Shown: positions 8,546-17,984, counted from the first letter of the stretch. The stretch is 64,000 bases of DNA from Acidisarcina sp. (GCA_035539175.1 DATLIY010000008.1:620001-684000), one strand, 5' to 3'. Program-made: numbers and translations. The notes: generated by a model from the sequence alone, not told the origin.

Positions 8546-9367
8546 TCAGGCTCGATCCGTTGCAGGCTTCTTCGCTGCGCCGCCGATCAGTTCTGCCAGC
8601 GCCTGCCCCGGTTCGGGCCGCTGCATCAGCGACTCGCCAATCAGGAAGGCTTGATAGCCTGCCGCCTGCAGCCGCTGAATATCCTCCGGGGTGTGGATGC
8701 CACTCTCCGCCACGCGGACCACGTTATCCGGCAGCTTTGGCGCCAGCTCAATCGCATTTTCGATTCGCGTCACGAAGCTGCGCAGGTCGCGACTATTTAC
8801 GCCCAGCGCATCGCAGCCAAGATCCAGGTCAAGCACCCGGTCCAGCTCCTCCGCTGTGTGAACTTCGCAAAGAATATCGAGGGAAAGGGAGTGCGCATTT
8901 TTGGCCAGGAGCTTCAATTCCGCGTCGGAAAGCGCGGCGACAATCAAGAGGATGGCATCCGCCGAATACGCCCGCGCCTCCACCAGTTGCCATTCATCGA
9001 CGATGAAGTCCTTGCGCAGGCAGGGAATCCTGACTGCTTCCGAGGCTGCCGCCAGATTGGCCAGGCTGCCCTGGAAGAAGGATTCCTCCGTCAGAACCGA
9101 GAGCGCCGCGGCTCCGCCCTGCTCCATCGCCCGGGCCAACTGCGTCACCTGAAAATGCGGGCGAATCAGCCCCTTCGAAGGAGAAGCTTTCTTGAGTTCG
9201 GCGATCACCGCGGCTCCGCTGGCCGCCTTTGCGCGCAGGGCCGCTGCAAATCCGCGCGGCTGGTGCGCCTCCGCGTTCTGCTCCAGCACCCGCCGCGGAA
9301 CGGATTGACGCCGCTCCTCGAGTGCGCGCCGCGTTGCCGCGAGAATATTGTCCAGTTGAGTAGCCAT
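8546..9367 (-). CDS. trpC: Indole-3-glycerol phosphate synthase
   Basis: Ring closure giving indole-3-glycerol phosphate. 273 residues from MATQLDNILAATRRALEERR, with AVIAELKKASPSKGLIR (catalytic Lys), ALSVLTEESFFQGSL, IPCLRKDFIVDEWQ, GVNSRDLRSF, VAESGIHTPEDI and GESLMQ. The ATG at 9367 is chosen because conservation begins there; the frame could extend to 9442 without homology. It is the first gene of the seven-gene aromatic operon; trpD, trpE and trpG are not in the window. Confidence 0.95.
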   Translation of the reverse strand: MATQLDNILAATRRALEERRQSVPRRVLEQNAEAHQPRGFAAALRAKAASGAAVIAELKKASPSKGLIRPHFQVTQLARAMEQGGAAALSVLTEESFFQGSLANLAAASEAVRIPCLRKDFIVDEWQLVEARAYSADAILLIVAALSDAELKLLAKNAHSLSLDILCEVHTAEELDRVLDLDLGCDALGVNSRDLRSFVTRIENAIELAPKLPDNVVRVAESGIHTPEDIQRLQAAGYQAFLIGESLMQRPEPGQALAELIGGAAKKPATDRA

Positions 9368-9442
9368 GGAAATCCCCGTTAAGGATGGAATCTCCAGTAT
9401 ATCGTTTCGCGGCGGGCTGGCTGTGGCCGCTGGAATCGTCAA

Positions 9443-9571
9443 CCCTGCCGGAGATTGTCATCCTGAGCGACGCGAAGGATCTGTTTCGTAGCGGTGGGCG
9501 CGGGAAGCGCCAATCCTGCCAGCCAGCAGTTACCCGCGCCACAGGTCAATAAATCGCCTCCAGAGATCGCT
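9443..9571. repeat. Dispersed repeat copy upstream of trpC
   Basis: Intergenic stretch holding, at 9455-9488, a copy of the 'ttgtcatcctgagcg-cgaaggatctg' element that recurs at 63776-63906. In my knowledge this word is frequent in Terriglobia intergenic DNA; its role is unknown. No gene is supported here. Confidence 0.7.
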
Positions 9572-10009
9572 TCAGGAGGTGGCTTCAGAAGATGGATTCG
9601 CGTCTTCCAAGTGATCCAAAAGGTGCTGGATCAGGTCTTTCCGCCGGGGAGTCATATCGGTGAACTGAATGCCGATACCGGAACGCATCCGCACTGCGCG
9701 AATGCCGCCCGCCACACGGAGCCTCATCTTGTCCACCTCGAAGGTCACCTCCAGATGAGTGCCCCGCTCCAACTGATGCTCCGTCTCGATGAAGCAACCA
9801 CTCTCGCTGACGTCGAGGATTCTTCCGCTGAAGCGCAGCCCCTTCCCAATCACCAGAAGCTCGGCGGTTCCGCAGCAGTTCCGACGGCGGTGAAGACGGC
9901 GGTCGCGGGAAGCCTCGGATTCGGATACCTCCATGCCGTCGCCGGAGTTTGTTTTGCCCATAGTCCCCATTGCCTTCGCTGCACCCGTTGTCGTTGCATG
10001 CTTGTTCAT
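9572..10009 (-). CDS. PilZ-domain protein
   Basis: 145 residues; after a disordered N terminus comes RDRRLHRRRNC then LRFSGRILDVSESGCFIETEHQLERGTHLEVTFEVDKMRLRVAGGIRAVRMRSGIGIQF. The arginine-rich segment and DVSESGCFIET correspond to the RxxxR and D/NxSxxG cyclic di-GMP motifs of PilZ domains, so it is probably a small diguanylate-sensing protein; the exact RxxxR spacing is not ideal. The start at 10009 lies 20 bases after the nuclease gene and has GGAGA upstream; longer starts would overlap that gene. Target process unknown. Confidence 0.75.
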   Translation of the reverse strand: MNKHATTTGAAKAMGTMGKTNSGDGMEVSESEASRDRRLHRRRNCCGTAELLVIGKGLRFSGRILDVSESGCFIETEHQLERGTHLEVTFEVDKMRLRVAGGIRAVRMRSGIGIQFTDMTPRRKDLIQHLLDHLEDANPSSEATS

Positions 10010-10029
10010 TCGCCAGCCGTCTCCGTGTC

Positions 10030-10503
10030 CTATCGGCAATACCGTTCCGTTTTGTCTTTGGCCTTTGCGTCCGATACCGTTTGCCACTGCATGTTGGCGG
10101 GAGCATCCGCTCCTCCGCACTCCAGAGGCCGCACATGATCAATCACATATCCTGGGCACGCCCCCCGGCTCCTGCCAGTGGAGGGGCATGGCTGCTGACG
10201 CTTGAACGCATTCTTCGCCGCTCCACTGCGCTTAATCCGGCCTCGACTGTCCCGCTCTCCCGATCCATAAGCGCGGGAGTATCCGGCCGCATACCTGCGG
10301 TGACTGCCACCCGAGGCGTAGCTGCGATAGCCCCGTCTTGTGTAGGAATGGGCTCGATAAGAACCGGCAGAGCTTCGAGAGCGGTACGAATAACTGCTGT
10401 ACGAGCGGCTCCCCGGGGCACGGCTCGATCCTCGATGGCTTCCGAACGCCATCGCCGGAGCAATGGCGATCCAGAGAGCGCACAGTAAAACGCCAATCCG
10501 CAT
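10030..10503 (-). CDS. Exported HNH nuclease-like protein
   Basis: 157 residues. MRIGVLLCALWIAIAPAMA is a signal peptide; residues 25-85 are a Ser/Tyr/Arg-rich low-complexity linker; the C-terminal part RIKRSGAAKNAFKR, CPSTGRSRGACPGYVIDHVRPLECGGADAPANMQWQ and KAKDKTE carries the HNH pattern (DH, N, and a final H-equivalent replaced by acidic/Lys context as in this small family). Predicted to cut nucleic acid outside the cytoplasm. An upstream frame start at 10563 would bury the signal peptide. It precedes the PilZ gene on the same strand. Confidence 0.75.
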   Translation of the reverse strand: MRIGVLLCALWIAIAPAMAFGSHRGSSRAPGSRSYSSYSYRSRSSAGSYRAHSYTRRGYRSYASGGSHRRYAAGYSRAYGSGERDSRGRIKRSGAAKNAFKRQQPCPSTGRSRGACPGYVIDHVRPLECGGADAPANMQWQTVSDAKAKDKTERYCR

Positions 10504-10639
10504 GGAAACAACCAGGAAAGTGGATTTGAGGGAGAATGTTAGTTTCGCAGGCAGAACAGCCATTGTCTAGATAACCAAGGAGTTAACCGAAGGCCGTCAT
10601 GGCTCGTTTGGCCTGATGATTTGCGGCTTACGCAGACAA

Positions 10640-10676
10640 GCAAAGGGGCCAGTCCGCGGTGGACTGGCCCCTTTGC
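10640..10676 (-). terminator. Strong hairpin after rplU-rpmA
   Basis: Perfect 16-bp stem (10640-10655 with 10661-10676) and 5-base loop, 16 bases beyond the rpmA stop. The run of T on the minus strand is weak (ctttgcttg), but the stem is strong enough to be the operon terminator. Confidence 0.75.
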
Positions 10677-10692
10677 CGATGCTGGTACTGGC

Positions 10693-10983
10693 TTACTTGG
10701 CGGCGGGCTCGGCTACGGCTTCCGCAGCGACCACAGGGTGGACGGCGACAAAGCGGCCGGTCTTTCCGCGGTCGATGAACTCGACTTTGCCGCTGATCTT
10801 GGCATAGAGCGTGTCGTCACTACCGCGGCCGACGTTGAGGCCGGGCTTGAGCCTGGTCCCGCGCTGCCGCACGATGATGGAGCCGCCGCTGACGACTTCT
10901 CCGGCAAACTTCTTGACTCCGAGCCGCTGTGCATTGGAATCGCGGCCGTTTTTCGAGCTTCCTAAACCTTTTTTATGTGCCAT
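10693..10983 (-). CDS. rpmA: 50S ribosomal protein L27
   Basis: 96 residues beginning [20 protein letters not shown], the canonical L27 N terminus that reaches the peptidyl transferase centre, followed by [23 protein letters not shown] and the barrel region. A C-terminal Ala/Val/Glu tail of about 12 residues is added. It follows rplU by 51 bases in the usual rplU-rpmA pair. Confidence 0.98.
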   Translation of the reverse strand: MAHKKGLGSSKNGRDSNAQRLGVKKFAGEVVSGGSIIVRQRGTRLKPGLNVGRGSDDTLYAKISGKVEFIDRGKTGRFVAVHPVVAAEAVAEPAAK

Positions 10984-11034
10984 TTCAAACCTCGCGCAAG
11001 AGGGAGCAGACTCCCATCCGTATGATTTCGGAGC

Positions 11035-11361
11035 CTACTTCTGGGCGCCGTAGGTCGTGCCATCGACCTGAATTTCGTTGATGCGAACCTCGGTGAAGGA
11101 CTGGCGATGTCCCTGCAGCTTCTTGTACTGCTTCTTCCGCTTGTAATGGAAGACGAGGATCTTGTCGCCGCGGCCCTCGCCGAGCACGGAAGCGATGACC
11201 TTTGCCGACGCAGGCTTCGTGATGGAGCCGGAGTCACCAGAGAAAGCGAGCACGTCGCTGAACTCGATGGTTTCGCCGTCCGTCTCCGCCTTCTCAATCT
11301 TCAGAACGTCGCCCGGAGCGACACGATACTGCTTACCACCGGTACGGATGACCGCGTACAT
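11035..11361 (-). CDS. rplU: 50S ribosomal protein L21
   Basis: 108 residues: [18 protein letters not shown] is the standard L21 start, ending in [19 protein letters not shown]. The ATG at 11361 has a GGAGG ribosome site; the frame runs back to 11541 but that part is leader. A 6-bp hairpin (cgcccc/ggggcg, 11375-11391) lies just before the ribosome site, and a consensus promoter is at 11513-11541. Confidence 0.98.
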   Translation of the reverse strand: MYAVIRTGGKQYRVAPGDVLKIEKAETDGETIEFSDVLAFSGDSGSITKPASAKVIASVLGEGRGDKILVFHYKRKKQYKKLQGHRQSFTEVRINEIQVDGTTYGAQK

Positions 11362-11512
11362 AAATCCTCCAAAACGCCCCAAGCCGGGGCGCGATGCAAT
11401 GTCTTGGCTGGGCAGATACATGCTTGCCCGGTTTGAATCGCTCGAACCCACACACTCTTCTACGGGTGAGCCGATCGCACCGGCAGTACGGGCAGGATCG
11501 CCAAACTTAATA

Positions 11513-11541
11513 AGTGTAAAGGCGTTCGGGTTCCGGGTCAA
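11513..11541 (-). promoter_or_regulatory. Sigma-70 type promoter for rplU-rpmA
   Basis: On the minus strand TTGACC (11536-11541), exactly 17 bases, then TACACT (11513-11518). It is the best-spaced promoter upstream of L21 and would give a leader of about 145 bases. Confidence 0.7.
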
Positions 11542-11595
11542 TGCCGCAATGGAACTGAAGCGTCAAAGAGGGCATTTTCGAGCGCTCTGCGGGCC

Positions 11596-12633
11596 TCAGG
11601 AGAGCCATTTCAGCAGCCGGATGGCCCCCATCGCCGCGGGCCGGGAGTGGGCGGAGACATCTTTCCGGGCATGGATCTCTTTCCGCTGGCTGGCGTAGTA
11701 GCGGTAGGCACGGATCAGCATCTCCTGGTTATTGAGCGTGGGCTGCCAGCCGAGCCGCTCGCGAATCTTGCTGGTATCGAAGATAAAGTCTTCCGCAATC
11801 ATGCGGTAGTGGTAGGGGCCAAGGGGAGAGATCTTCAAGCGGTGAGCCAGCTTCATAGCGGCGATCGTGGGGCCTTTGGGCAACGAGCAGACACGGGAGG
11901 CGCTGCCTGCCTCCCGGATCACAGCTTCGTAGACCTCGCGCAGGGAGCTAACGTTGTCGGAGCCGACATGGAAGATGTCCGAGGCGTCATAATCCAGCGC
12001 CTTCAGGCAGGCCGTGGCAAGATCCTGGGCATAGATGAACTGGTAGCGATTGGAGCCGTCACCCACTACCCAGACCTTCTTCCCGTCCTGGATGAATTCG
12101 TAGAGTATGGCCAGGAGTCCCAGGCGTCCGCTGTCGATGATGGTAGGACTGCGCAGGATGACGACGTTGAGATCCTTGCTGTATCCGGCGAGGATCTGCT
12201 CCGCCGCGAGCTTGGAGCGCCCGTACAGCTCGACGGGCTGGGGAGGCTCTTCCTCCCGGACGGGATGCCCCAGATTGCTGGCCCACAGGCAGTTGGAGGA
12301 GATAAAGACGAACTTGGAGACTCCGAACTGGCGGCAGGCGTCGGCAAGGATGCGGGTGCCATCCACGTTCGAGGTCCAGAGCAGTTGGTCGTCGATGGAT
12401 TCGTGCGCCAGCATGGCCGCGCAATGCATAACGGCGGAGAACCTTGTCTCGCGGAAGAGGCGCTCGACCAGCGCCTGATCGCGAATATCCCCTTGAATGC
12501 TGCGCAGCGCCGGGTGCTGGTCCCGGTCGGGCACGAGATCGATGTTAATACAGGAGAAACCCTCGGAGAGGAGGCGCTGCTTCAGGATTCCGCCGAAGAA
12601 TCCGGACCCGCCGGTGACAAGGATGTGGGGCAC
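11596..12633 (-). CDS. NAD-dependent epimerase/dehydratase (extended SDR)
   Basis: 345-residue short-chain dehydrogenase of the sugar epimerase or 3-beta-HSD type. HILVTGGSGFFGG binds NAD, GDIRD and FSAVMHCAAML follow, and the active site is FISSNCLWA with YGRSKLAAE (Tyr-xxx-Lys). Substrate not predictable; the GT-C protein just upstream suggests envelope glycan or polyprenyl chemistry. The start is uncertain: I take GTG at 12633 (VPHILVTGG), which lacks a ribosome site and follows TACACT by 7 bases, hinting at a leaderless start; a TTG at 12675 is the alternative. Confidence 0.85.
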   Translation of the reverse strand: MPHILVTGGSGFFGGILKQRLLSEGFSCINIDLVPDRDQHPALRSIQGDIRDQALVERLFRETRFSAVMHCAAMLAHESIDDQLLWTSNVDGTRILADACRQFGVSKFVFISSNCLWASNLGHPVREEEPPQPVELYGRSKLAAEQILAGYSKDLNVVILRSPTIIDSGRLGLLAILYEFIQDGKKVWVVGDGSNRYQFIYAQDLATACLKALDYDASDIFHVGSDNVSSLREVYEAVIREAGSASRVCSLPKGPTIAAMKLAHRLKISPLGPYHYRMIAEDFIFDTSKIRERLGWQPTLNNQEMLIRAYRYYASQRKEIHARKDVSAHSRPAAMGAIRLLKWLS

Positions 12634-12721
12634 GAAGAGAAGTGTAACGACCGCGGCGAGCGCGGTGCAAGTCAAGCCCGGTGCAAGTCAGGTAAAGGTG
12701 TGTGGCCTGTCAGGGAGCGGG

Positions 12722-14017
12722 CTATGAGGTGGGTCGTCGGGCGTGGCGCGGGGTTGCCGACTGGAAGAGGTAGACGCCCAGCACGACGAGAAGCGGTTCA
12801 ATGGGATGGCGCTGCCGGGCCTGCACAAAGACGAAGTAGTAAACCAGCGGCACCACCAGGACCGCCATGGCAAAGAGCGTCGCCGCAGGCACGCGGCGGC
12901 GCAGGGCCAGCGCGAGGCCGAGAAGTCCTGCGATGCTGGCGAAGGAGAAGTTAAGGTTGCGGCCAAACTCGACCCAGGGTGCGTCGAATGCCGTATGCGG
13001 GACTCCGGCCCAGAAGTAGTAGATGCGGCGCAGGGAGAGCTCCAGAAAAGCGCGCGGGTTGCTTCGGATATAGGCGACAGCCTCATGACCGCGGGACTTG
13101 GCGTAGGCGATCTCCCCCATCTGCCGATAGAGCCGCAACTGGCTGGGGAGGGCGACCGGAGCGCCGATCAGCATTCCGTTCGCGCCGGGACCGTTCCCCA
13201 TGGCAAACTCGGCTCCAAAGTTGCCGCGCATCGGGACAAACTGGTGGAACACGCGCCAGTTGCGGTAGGACCACGGTGCGATGCAGGCAAGGCAGAGACA
13301 GGAGGCGAGCGCCACGTTGGAGATCTGACGCTTCCACTCCGGCGCTCCGGCCAGGATCCAGAGACCGCAAAGCGGTAGAAAAAGCAGCAGCGAGGGATTG
13401 CTGAGGGCGATGAGCCCCCACAGCAGTCCGAAGACAGCCCAGCGGCGCCGGGTCATGGAGGTGGCAGCCTCTTCGGGCGGCCCGCCGATATTTCGCATGC
13501 GCAGGGCCAGCACCAGCACCCAGGAGAAGAGGAAGGCGGAGAGGGTCATCTCCCACACCCACCGCACCGCATACTGCATGGCCGCGGGATAGAGCGCCCA
13601 GATCCACGCCGACCAGCGGGCTACGCCGGGGTTGAAGCAGCGCGCGCCGAGCTCCCACGTCGTCCGCACCATGAGCGCGGAGAGGACGCAGTTGATGGCC
13701 AGCAGCACCCAGGCGGAGGGCGCAGTGTAGACGCCAAGAACCTTGAAGACTCCCCCAATAAGGAGCGGGTAAAGCGGCGTGACCCATGCGGTGGGGCCGG
13801 TGTGCACGCCAAAGGGATCCGCGAATCCATAGCCGGTGGCAAGCGCACGCCCGATGCGCCCCATCTCCCAGCCAAACTGGAAATGATCGTCGTAGGGGCG
13901 GATGCGCCAGGTATGGGCGAGCGTCATATAGGCGATGCGCACCAGGAGCGCGATCCAGACGATCTTCCACGGCGCGGAGGCCGGGGCGCTTTTGTTGTCC
14001 TGCTGGGTGGCTGGCAA
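12722..14017 (-). CDS. GT-C fold membrane glycosyltransferase, family 39-like
   Basis: 431 residues with about ten hydrophobic segments. The first loop after helix 1 carries YDDHFQFGWEMGRIGRALATGYGFADPFG and PTAWVTPLYPLLIGG, the layout of ArnT/PMT-type enzymes that use polyprenyl-linked sugars, although the acidic residues of the motif are not an exact match. Likely places sugar on an envelope acceptor. It precedes the epimerase by 88 bases on the same strand, and that gap holds two copies of a cggtgcaagtca word (12666-12690). Confidence 0.75.
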   Translation of the reverse strand: MPATQQDNKSAPASAPWKIVWIALLVRIAYMTLAHTWRIRPYDDHFQFGWEMGRIGRALATGYGFADPFGVHTGPTAWVTPLYPLLIGGVFKVLGVYTAPSAWVLLAINCVLSALMVRTTWELGARCFNPGVARWSAWIWALYPAAMQYAVRWVWEMTLSAFLFSWVLVLALRMRNIGGPPEEAATSMTRRRWAVFGLLWGLIALSNPSLLLFLPLCGLWILAGAPEWKRQISNVALASCLCLACIAPWSYRNWRVFHQFVPMRGNFGAEFAMGNGPGANGMLIGAPVALPSQLRLYRQMGEIAYAKSRGHEAVAYIRSNPRAFLELSLRRIYYFWAGVPHTAFDAPWVEFGRNLNFSFASIAGLLGLALALRRRVPAATLFAMAVLVVPLVYYFVFVQARQRHPIEPLLVVLGVYLFQSATPRHARRPTS

Positions 14018-14099
14018 GGATTCTCCCTAAGGGTATGGTCTGGGGTGTGGTCTTGAGCTTGGTTTTGCCGCTTCGGCTTTGATTCTAATCTCGTAACCG

Positions 14100-14127
14100 G
14101 GCAGGGTTGGAGGGGCAGGGTTGGAGG
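14100..14127. repeat. 14-bp tandem duplication
   Basis: Two identical back-to-back units ggcagggttggagg in the gap between the divergent GT-C gene and rpmB. Confidence 0.85.
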
Positions 14128-14134
14128 GTTTGTC

Positions 14135-14164
14135 TTGCCCTAGTGGGCGGACTTCGGCTACACT
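14135..14164 (+). promoter_or_regulatory. Candidate promoter for rpmB
   Basis: TTGCCC, 18 bases, TACACT on the plus strand, giving a leader of about 125 bases before rpmB. Confidence 0.5.
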
Positions 14165-14296
14165 AAGGGTTCGGCAGCCAGGTGGGTTTCTTTCTCTCCG
14201 CCTTCCATCGCACACGATTCAGCGATTGAGACTTGGTTGAGGCGTTATGCCCCAGGGTCTTGTCTGCGCGAAAAGTTCATAAATCTGGAGTAAGTC

Positions 14297-14485
14297 ATGG
14301 CTCAGGTCTGCAATATCTGTGGCAAGGGACCGCAATTCGGCAACAACGTTTCGCACGCGCACAACATCAGCCGTCGCCGCTGGAGCGTGAATCTGCGCCC
14401 GGTCAAGGCAAAGGTCGAGGGTGGCACCAAGCGCATCCGCGTCTGCACGAGCTGCATTAAGGGTGGCAAGGTCGTCAAGGCCTAG
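14297..14485 (+). CDS. rpmB: 50S ribosomal protein L28
   Basis: 62 residues: MAQVCNICGKGPQFGNNVSHAHN then RRRWSVNLRPVK and RIRVCTSCIKGGKV. The two CxxC pairs (CNIC, CTSC) make this a zinc-binding C+ L28. Single-gene transcript, with a promoter candidate upstream and a clear terminator downstream. The ATG is preceded by GGAGTAAGTC, a fair ribosome site. Confidence 0.98.
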   Translation: MAQVCNICGKGPQFGNNVSHAHNISRRRWSVNLRPVKAKVEGGTKRIRVCTSCIKGGKVVKA

Positions 14486-14545
14486 CTCCCCCGGAGATCG
14501 CAGTCAGGCTGCCCAGTTCGCGGCATATCCGATATCAGAAAATTG

Positions 14546-14580
14546 AAGCCCCGCTGCCGGAACCAGCATGCGGGGCTTTT
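14546..14580 (+). terminator. Intrinsic terminator after rpmB
   Basis: Stem aagccccgc/gcggggctt with a 15-base loop followed by TTTT, 60 bases past the rpmB stop. Confidence 0.85.
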
Positions 14581-14631
14581 CGTGTTGCGTGGGGATTTTG
14601 CGTGATTTGAGCCGCGAACCCTTCGACCCTT

Positions 14632-15036
14632 CTAGTTGCCCTCTTCAAATTTGAGAGAAGCGGAATTAATACAGTAGCGCTGTCCGGTGGGTTTGGGGCC
14701 GTCGGGGAAAAGATGCCCCAGGTGGCCGCCACATTGGGCACAGGTCACCTCGACGCGGCGCATCCCGTGACTCAGATCCTCATGAGTTTCCACGGCAGTC
14801 GAATGAGCGGGTAGAAAGAAGCTCGGCCACCCGCTGCCGGACTCGAACTTGGTGTCTGACTTGAAGAGTTCGGCTCCGCAGCCGGCGCAGTGATAGGTTC
14901 CATCAGCGTGGTTGTGGTAGAGAGCGCCGGAGAAGGCTGGTTCGGTGCCCTTCTGGCGCAGGATGTCATACTGCTCCGGCGTCAAATCGCGGCGCCACTC
15001 CTCTTCGGTTTTCTGGATCCTGGTGGTCTCAGGCAT
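14632..15036 (-). CDS. msrB: Peptide-methionine (R)-S-oxide reductase
   Basis: Reduces methionine-R-sulfoxide. 134 residues with two zinc CxxC pairs (CAGC, CAQC), [20 protein letters not shown] and the catalytic Cys in [11 protein letters not shown]. The start at 15036 ([14 protein letters not shown]) fits the family; the frame extends upstream to 15186 but is interrupted in sense by a 19-bp tandem repeat. Cytoplasmic, no signal peptide. Stands alone between rpmB and ridA. Confidence 0.95.
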   Translation of the reverse strand: MPETTRIQKTEEEWRRDLTPEQYDILRQKGTEPAFSGALYHNHADGTYHCAGCGAELFKSDTKFESGSGWPSFFLPAHSTAVETHEDLSHGMRRVEVTCAQCGGHLGHLFPDGPKPTGQRYCINSASLKFEEGN

Positions 15037-15050
15037 AGCACACTCCCTTC

Positions 15051-15088
15051 CCTTGCACTCTTGTTTCTGCCTTGCACTCTTGTTTCTG
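15051..15088. repeat. 19-bp tandem duplication upstream of msrB
   Basis: Two identical copies of ccttgcactcttgtttctg immediately upstream of the msrB start codon, in its leader. Confidence 0.9.
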
Positions 15089-15197
15089 TTTGATGAGCGC
15101 GCGGGGACTTGGGTGCAAGCCCGGACCAGCAATTCCCCGGGAAATTCCCGAAAAAGTCTTCGAAAAAGGTCCTTGAAATGGCGCAAAGAAGACTGCG

Positions 15198-15593
15198 CTA
15201 CACCGTGGCGATGACTTCAATCTCGACCAGAGAATCCTTGGGCAGGCGGGCTACTTCAACGGTAGAGCGCGCCGGGGCAACGACGCCCTCGGGGGCAAAG
15301 TACTGGCCATAGATCTCGTTCATCGCGGCGAAGTCGCCGATGTCGTTGAGAAAGACAACTGTTTTGACGACGTTCTTCATGTCCGATCCGGCGGCGGCGA
15401 GGACGGCCTTCAGATTTTCCAGCACGCGCGTGGTCTGCTCGCGGATGCCTCCCCGGACCAGTTGCCCCGTCGCGGGGTCGAGGGCGATCTGCCCGGAGGT
15501 GTAGATCAGGTCACCAATGCGAACAGCCTGCGAGTAGGGGCCGATGGCGGCTGGTGCTTCCTTGCTGGAGACTGCGATCTTCGGATTCGTCAT
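15198..15593 (-). CDS. ridA: RidA-family enamine/imine deaminase
   Basis: 131 residues. [38 protein letters not shown] and the C-terminal [26 protein letters not shown] carry the conserved Tyr, the substrate-binding Arg and the terminal Glu of RidA proteins that clear reactive 2-aminoacrylate. Start at 15593 gives the standard N terminus; longer frames lack homology. Divergent from the GH42 gene. Confidence 0.95.
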   Translation of the reverse strand: MTNPKIAVSSKEAPAAIGPYSQAVRIGDLIYTSGQIALDPATGQLVRGGIREQTTRVLENLKAVLAAAGSDMKNVVKTVVFLNDIGDFAAMNEIYGQYFAPEGVVAPARSTVEVARLPKDSLVEIEVIATV

Positions 15594-15796
15594 GTGGAGT
15601 GCTTTCCAATTCTCAAGAAATTTGGTTCGTTTGCAAAGGCTTCTGCCATGGATTGTAAACGCTGTGGCGGCAGGGGACGGGAGGGTGCTGCGTGCTTCGA
15701 ATCTTTCTCTCCTCAGCGGCGGTTTGCCCTCCTCAATGGCGGTTTGCATTGATACGATGGCTCGTCCTGACCGAACCCCCATTGCGAGGATCCCCA

Positions 15797-17962
15797 ATGA
15801 AGTCTCTTCCTATGGTTGCCACTGTAATGGCCATCGCGCTTGCCGGTGTTGCGCCAGTGTATGCTGCGGCGATGAGCGAAACCGCGCCTGCCGCTAATGC
15901 TCCACAAAAGGAATGGCCAGCCTCGGTGCATTTCGACACCATTCTGTATGGCGCGGCGTATTACCACGAATACATGCCCTACGAGCGGCTGGATAAAGAT
16001 GTGGCGCTCATGAAGCAGGCAGGCATCTCCGTGGTGCGCATGGGCGAATCTACCTGGAGCCTGTGGGAGCCGGAGGATGGCCACTTTGAATATGCGTGGA
16101 TGGATCGCGTGGTGGAGGCCATGGGAAAGGCCGGGATCAAGGTGATTCTGGGGACGCCCACCTATTCGATTCCGACCTGGATGTACAAGGAGCATCCCGA
16201 AGTGCTGGCGCGGCCTCTCGGCGGTGGGGAGACGTTCTATGGCATGCGGCAGAACATGGACACGGACAACCCCGTGTATCGCTTCTATGCGCAGAGACTG
16301 ATCCGCAACCTGGCGGAGCACTACCGCAGCAACCCCGCCGTGATTGGCTGGCAGGTAGATAACGAAACCTCGTCGTATGGAGCCAGCAATACCGATGTCT
16401 TCGCGGGATTTGTGAATCACCTGAAGAAGAAGTTCGGCACCACAGACAATCTAAACAAGGCATGGTTCCTGAACTATTGGGGCGAGGATGTCAACGGGTG
16501 GGAGAACATGCCGACGCGCGACAGCGCTACCAGCACCAGCTACAAACTGGAGTGGAGCCGCTGGTCGCAGATGCGGGTTACCGATTTTCTGTCGTGGCAG
16601 GCGGCGCTTATCCGCGAGTATGCCGGACCGAAGCAGTTTGTGACGCATGACTACGGCGGCATGATGCGCCTGGATGTGAACGATCCGGAGCAGGCAAAGA
16701 GCCTGGATATTGTGGCCAACAACGTATACCACGGCACGCAGGACCATCTGGACGGCGCATGGCAGGCGGAGCAGGGCGATTACACACGCTCGCTGAAGCG
16801 CAGCAACTTCCTGATCACGGAGACGAATGCGCAGACGCTTGGATGGGACTCCGCGGGCCAGTTCCCTCCCTATGACGGGCAGCTCCGGCTCGACGTATAT
16901 ACCCACATTTCAAGCGGAGCCAACATGGTGGAGTATTGGCATTGGCACTCCATCCATGCCGGGCAGGAAACCTATTGGAAGGGCGTGCTGAGTCACGATC
17001 TGGAGCCGAACCGCGCCTATGCGGAGGTATCGCGCACCGCGCACGAGCTGCAGAAGATTGGACCTCATCTTGTCAATCTGAAGATCGACAACAAGGTTGC
17101 GATTCTGTACAGCGTGGACTCAGCGAATGCCCTGCACTTCATGCCCTACGAGCGGCAGGATGGCAACGGATGGATTCCAGGGAAGGCCGCGGGCGGCTAT
17201 AACGCGCTGGTGACGCAGCTTCACCGCTCCCTCTACGAAGCCAATGTGGGAGCGGATTTTGTTTTTCCGGGAGACCCGGACTTCGCCAGATACAAGCTGC
17301 TGATCGTGCCGGCGCTCTACATTGCCGACGATGCCCTGCTGACGAAGATCTCCGACTACGTGAAGCAGGGCGGACACGTGCTGATGACCTTCAAGAGCGG
17401 CTTTGCGAACGAAAATTCCGCCGTGCGATGGGTACGCGCTCCTGGGCCGCTGCGAGAGGCTGCGGGCTTCAGTTACCAGGAGTTCTCCAATCTGGAGAAG
17501 CCGCTGGCGCTGAAGGGTGATCCGCTGAAGGCGGGCGACGAAAACAAGGTCTCCACCTGGGCGGAGTTTCTGCTACCGGAGCATGCCGAGGCGGTGGCCT
17601 GGTATGACCATCCTTTCTTCGGGAAGTGGCCAGCGATTACGCGCAACACCTATGGAGCGGGAACCCTGACCTACGAAGGCACAGTTCTGAGCGATGCGCT
17701 GCAGAAGAATCTGCTGCGGGAGGAACTGGCAAAGGCTGGATTGACCGGGGCGGATCAACAGCTACCTGCGGCGGTACGCGTGAAGAGCGGCGTGAATGCT
17801 CTGGGAAGGCAACTGCACTACTACCTGAATTATTCGAGCGACAAGCAAAACTTCATGTATCCGCACGGCGCAGGAACCGACCTGCTGACAGGCAAGGCAG
17901 TCGCGTCGAATCAGCAGGTAACGCTGGACCCGTGGGATCTGGTGATTGTGGAAGAGAAGTAG
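15797..17962 (+). CDS. Exported beta-galactosidase, glycoside hydrolase family 42
   Basis: 721 residues. [23 protein letters not shown] is a signal peptide. The TIM barrel opens with [45 protein letters not shown]; the acid/base Glu is in [12 protein letters not shown] near residue 200 and the nucleophile Glu in [13 protein letters not shown] near 341. A trimerisation/Rossmann-like domain ([15 protein letters not shown]) and a small beta domain follow. GH42 members hydrolyse beta-galactosides or arabinosides, so a plant-polysaccharide role is likely, though no transporter is adjacent. ATG at 15797 chosen because it starts the signal peptide. Confidence 0.92.
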   Translation: MKSLPMVATVMAIALAGVAPVYAAAMSETAPAANAPQKEWPASVHFDTILYGAAYYHEYMPYERLDKDVALMKQAGISVVRMGESTWSLWEPEDGHFEYAWMDRVVEAMGKAGIKVILGTPTYSIPTWMYKEHPEVLARPLGGGETFYGMRQNMDTDNPVYRFYAQRLIRNLAEHYRSNPAVIGWQVDNETSSYGASNTDVFAGFVNHLKKKFGTTDNLNKAWFLNYWGEDVNGWENMPTRDSATSTSYKLEWSRWSQMRVTDFLSWQAALIREYAGPKQFVTHDYGGMMRLDVNDPEQAKSLDIVANNVYHGTQDHLDGAWQAEQGDYTRSLKRSNFLITETNAQTLGWDSAGQFPPYDGQLRLDVYTHISSGANMVEYWHWHSIHAGQETYWKGVLSHDLEPNRAYAEVSRTAHELQKIGPHLVNLKIDNKVAILYSVDSANALHFMPYERQDGNGWIPGKAAGGYNALVTQLHRSLYEANVGADFVFPGDPDFARYKLLIVPALYIADDALLTKISDYVKQGGHVLMTFKSGFANENSAVRWVRAPGPLREAAGFSYQEFSNLEKPLALKGDPLKAGDENKVSTWAEFLLPEHAEAVAWYDHPFFGKWPAITRNTYGAGTLTYEGTVLSDALQKNLLREELAKAGLTGADQQLPAAVRVKSGVNALGRQLHYYLNYSSDKQNFMYPHGAGTDLLTGKAVASNQQVTLDPWDLVIVEEK

Positions 17963-17984
17963 ACGCCGATGAGATTGCGTTGCA

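Noticed and set aside
9443-9571. Attenuator or leader peptide for the trp operon
   Set aside because: No short frame with tandem Trp codons and no terminator-antiterminator pair before trpC; the gap holds only a dispersed repeat.
11647-12954. 435-codon plus-strand frame across the epimerase gene
   Set aside because: Spans an intergenic region and the opposite-strand epimerase; composition is not protein-like.
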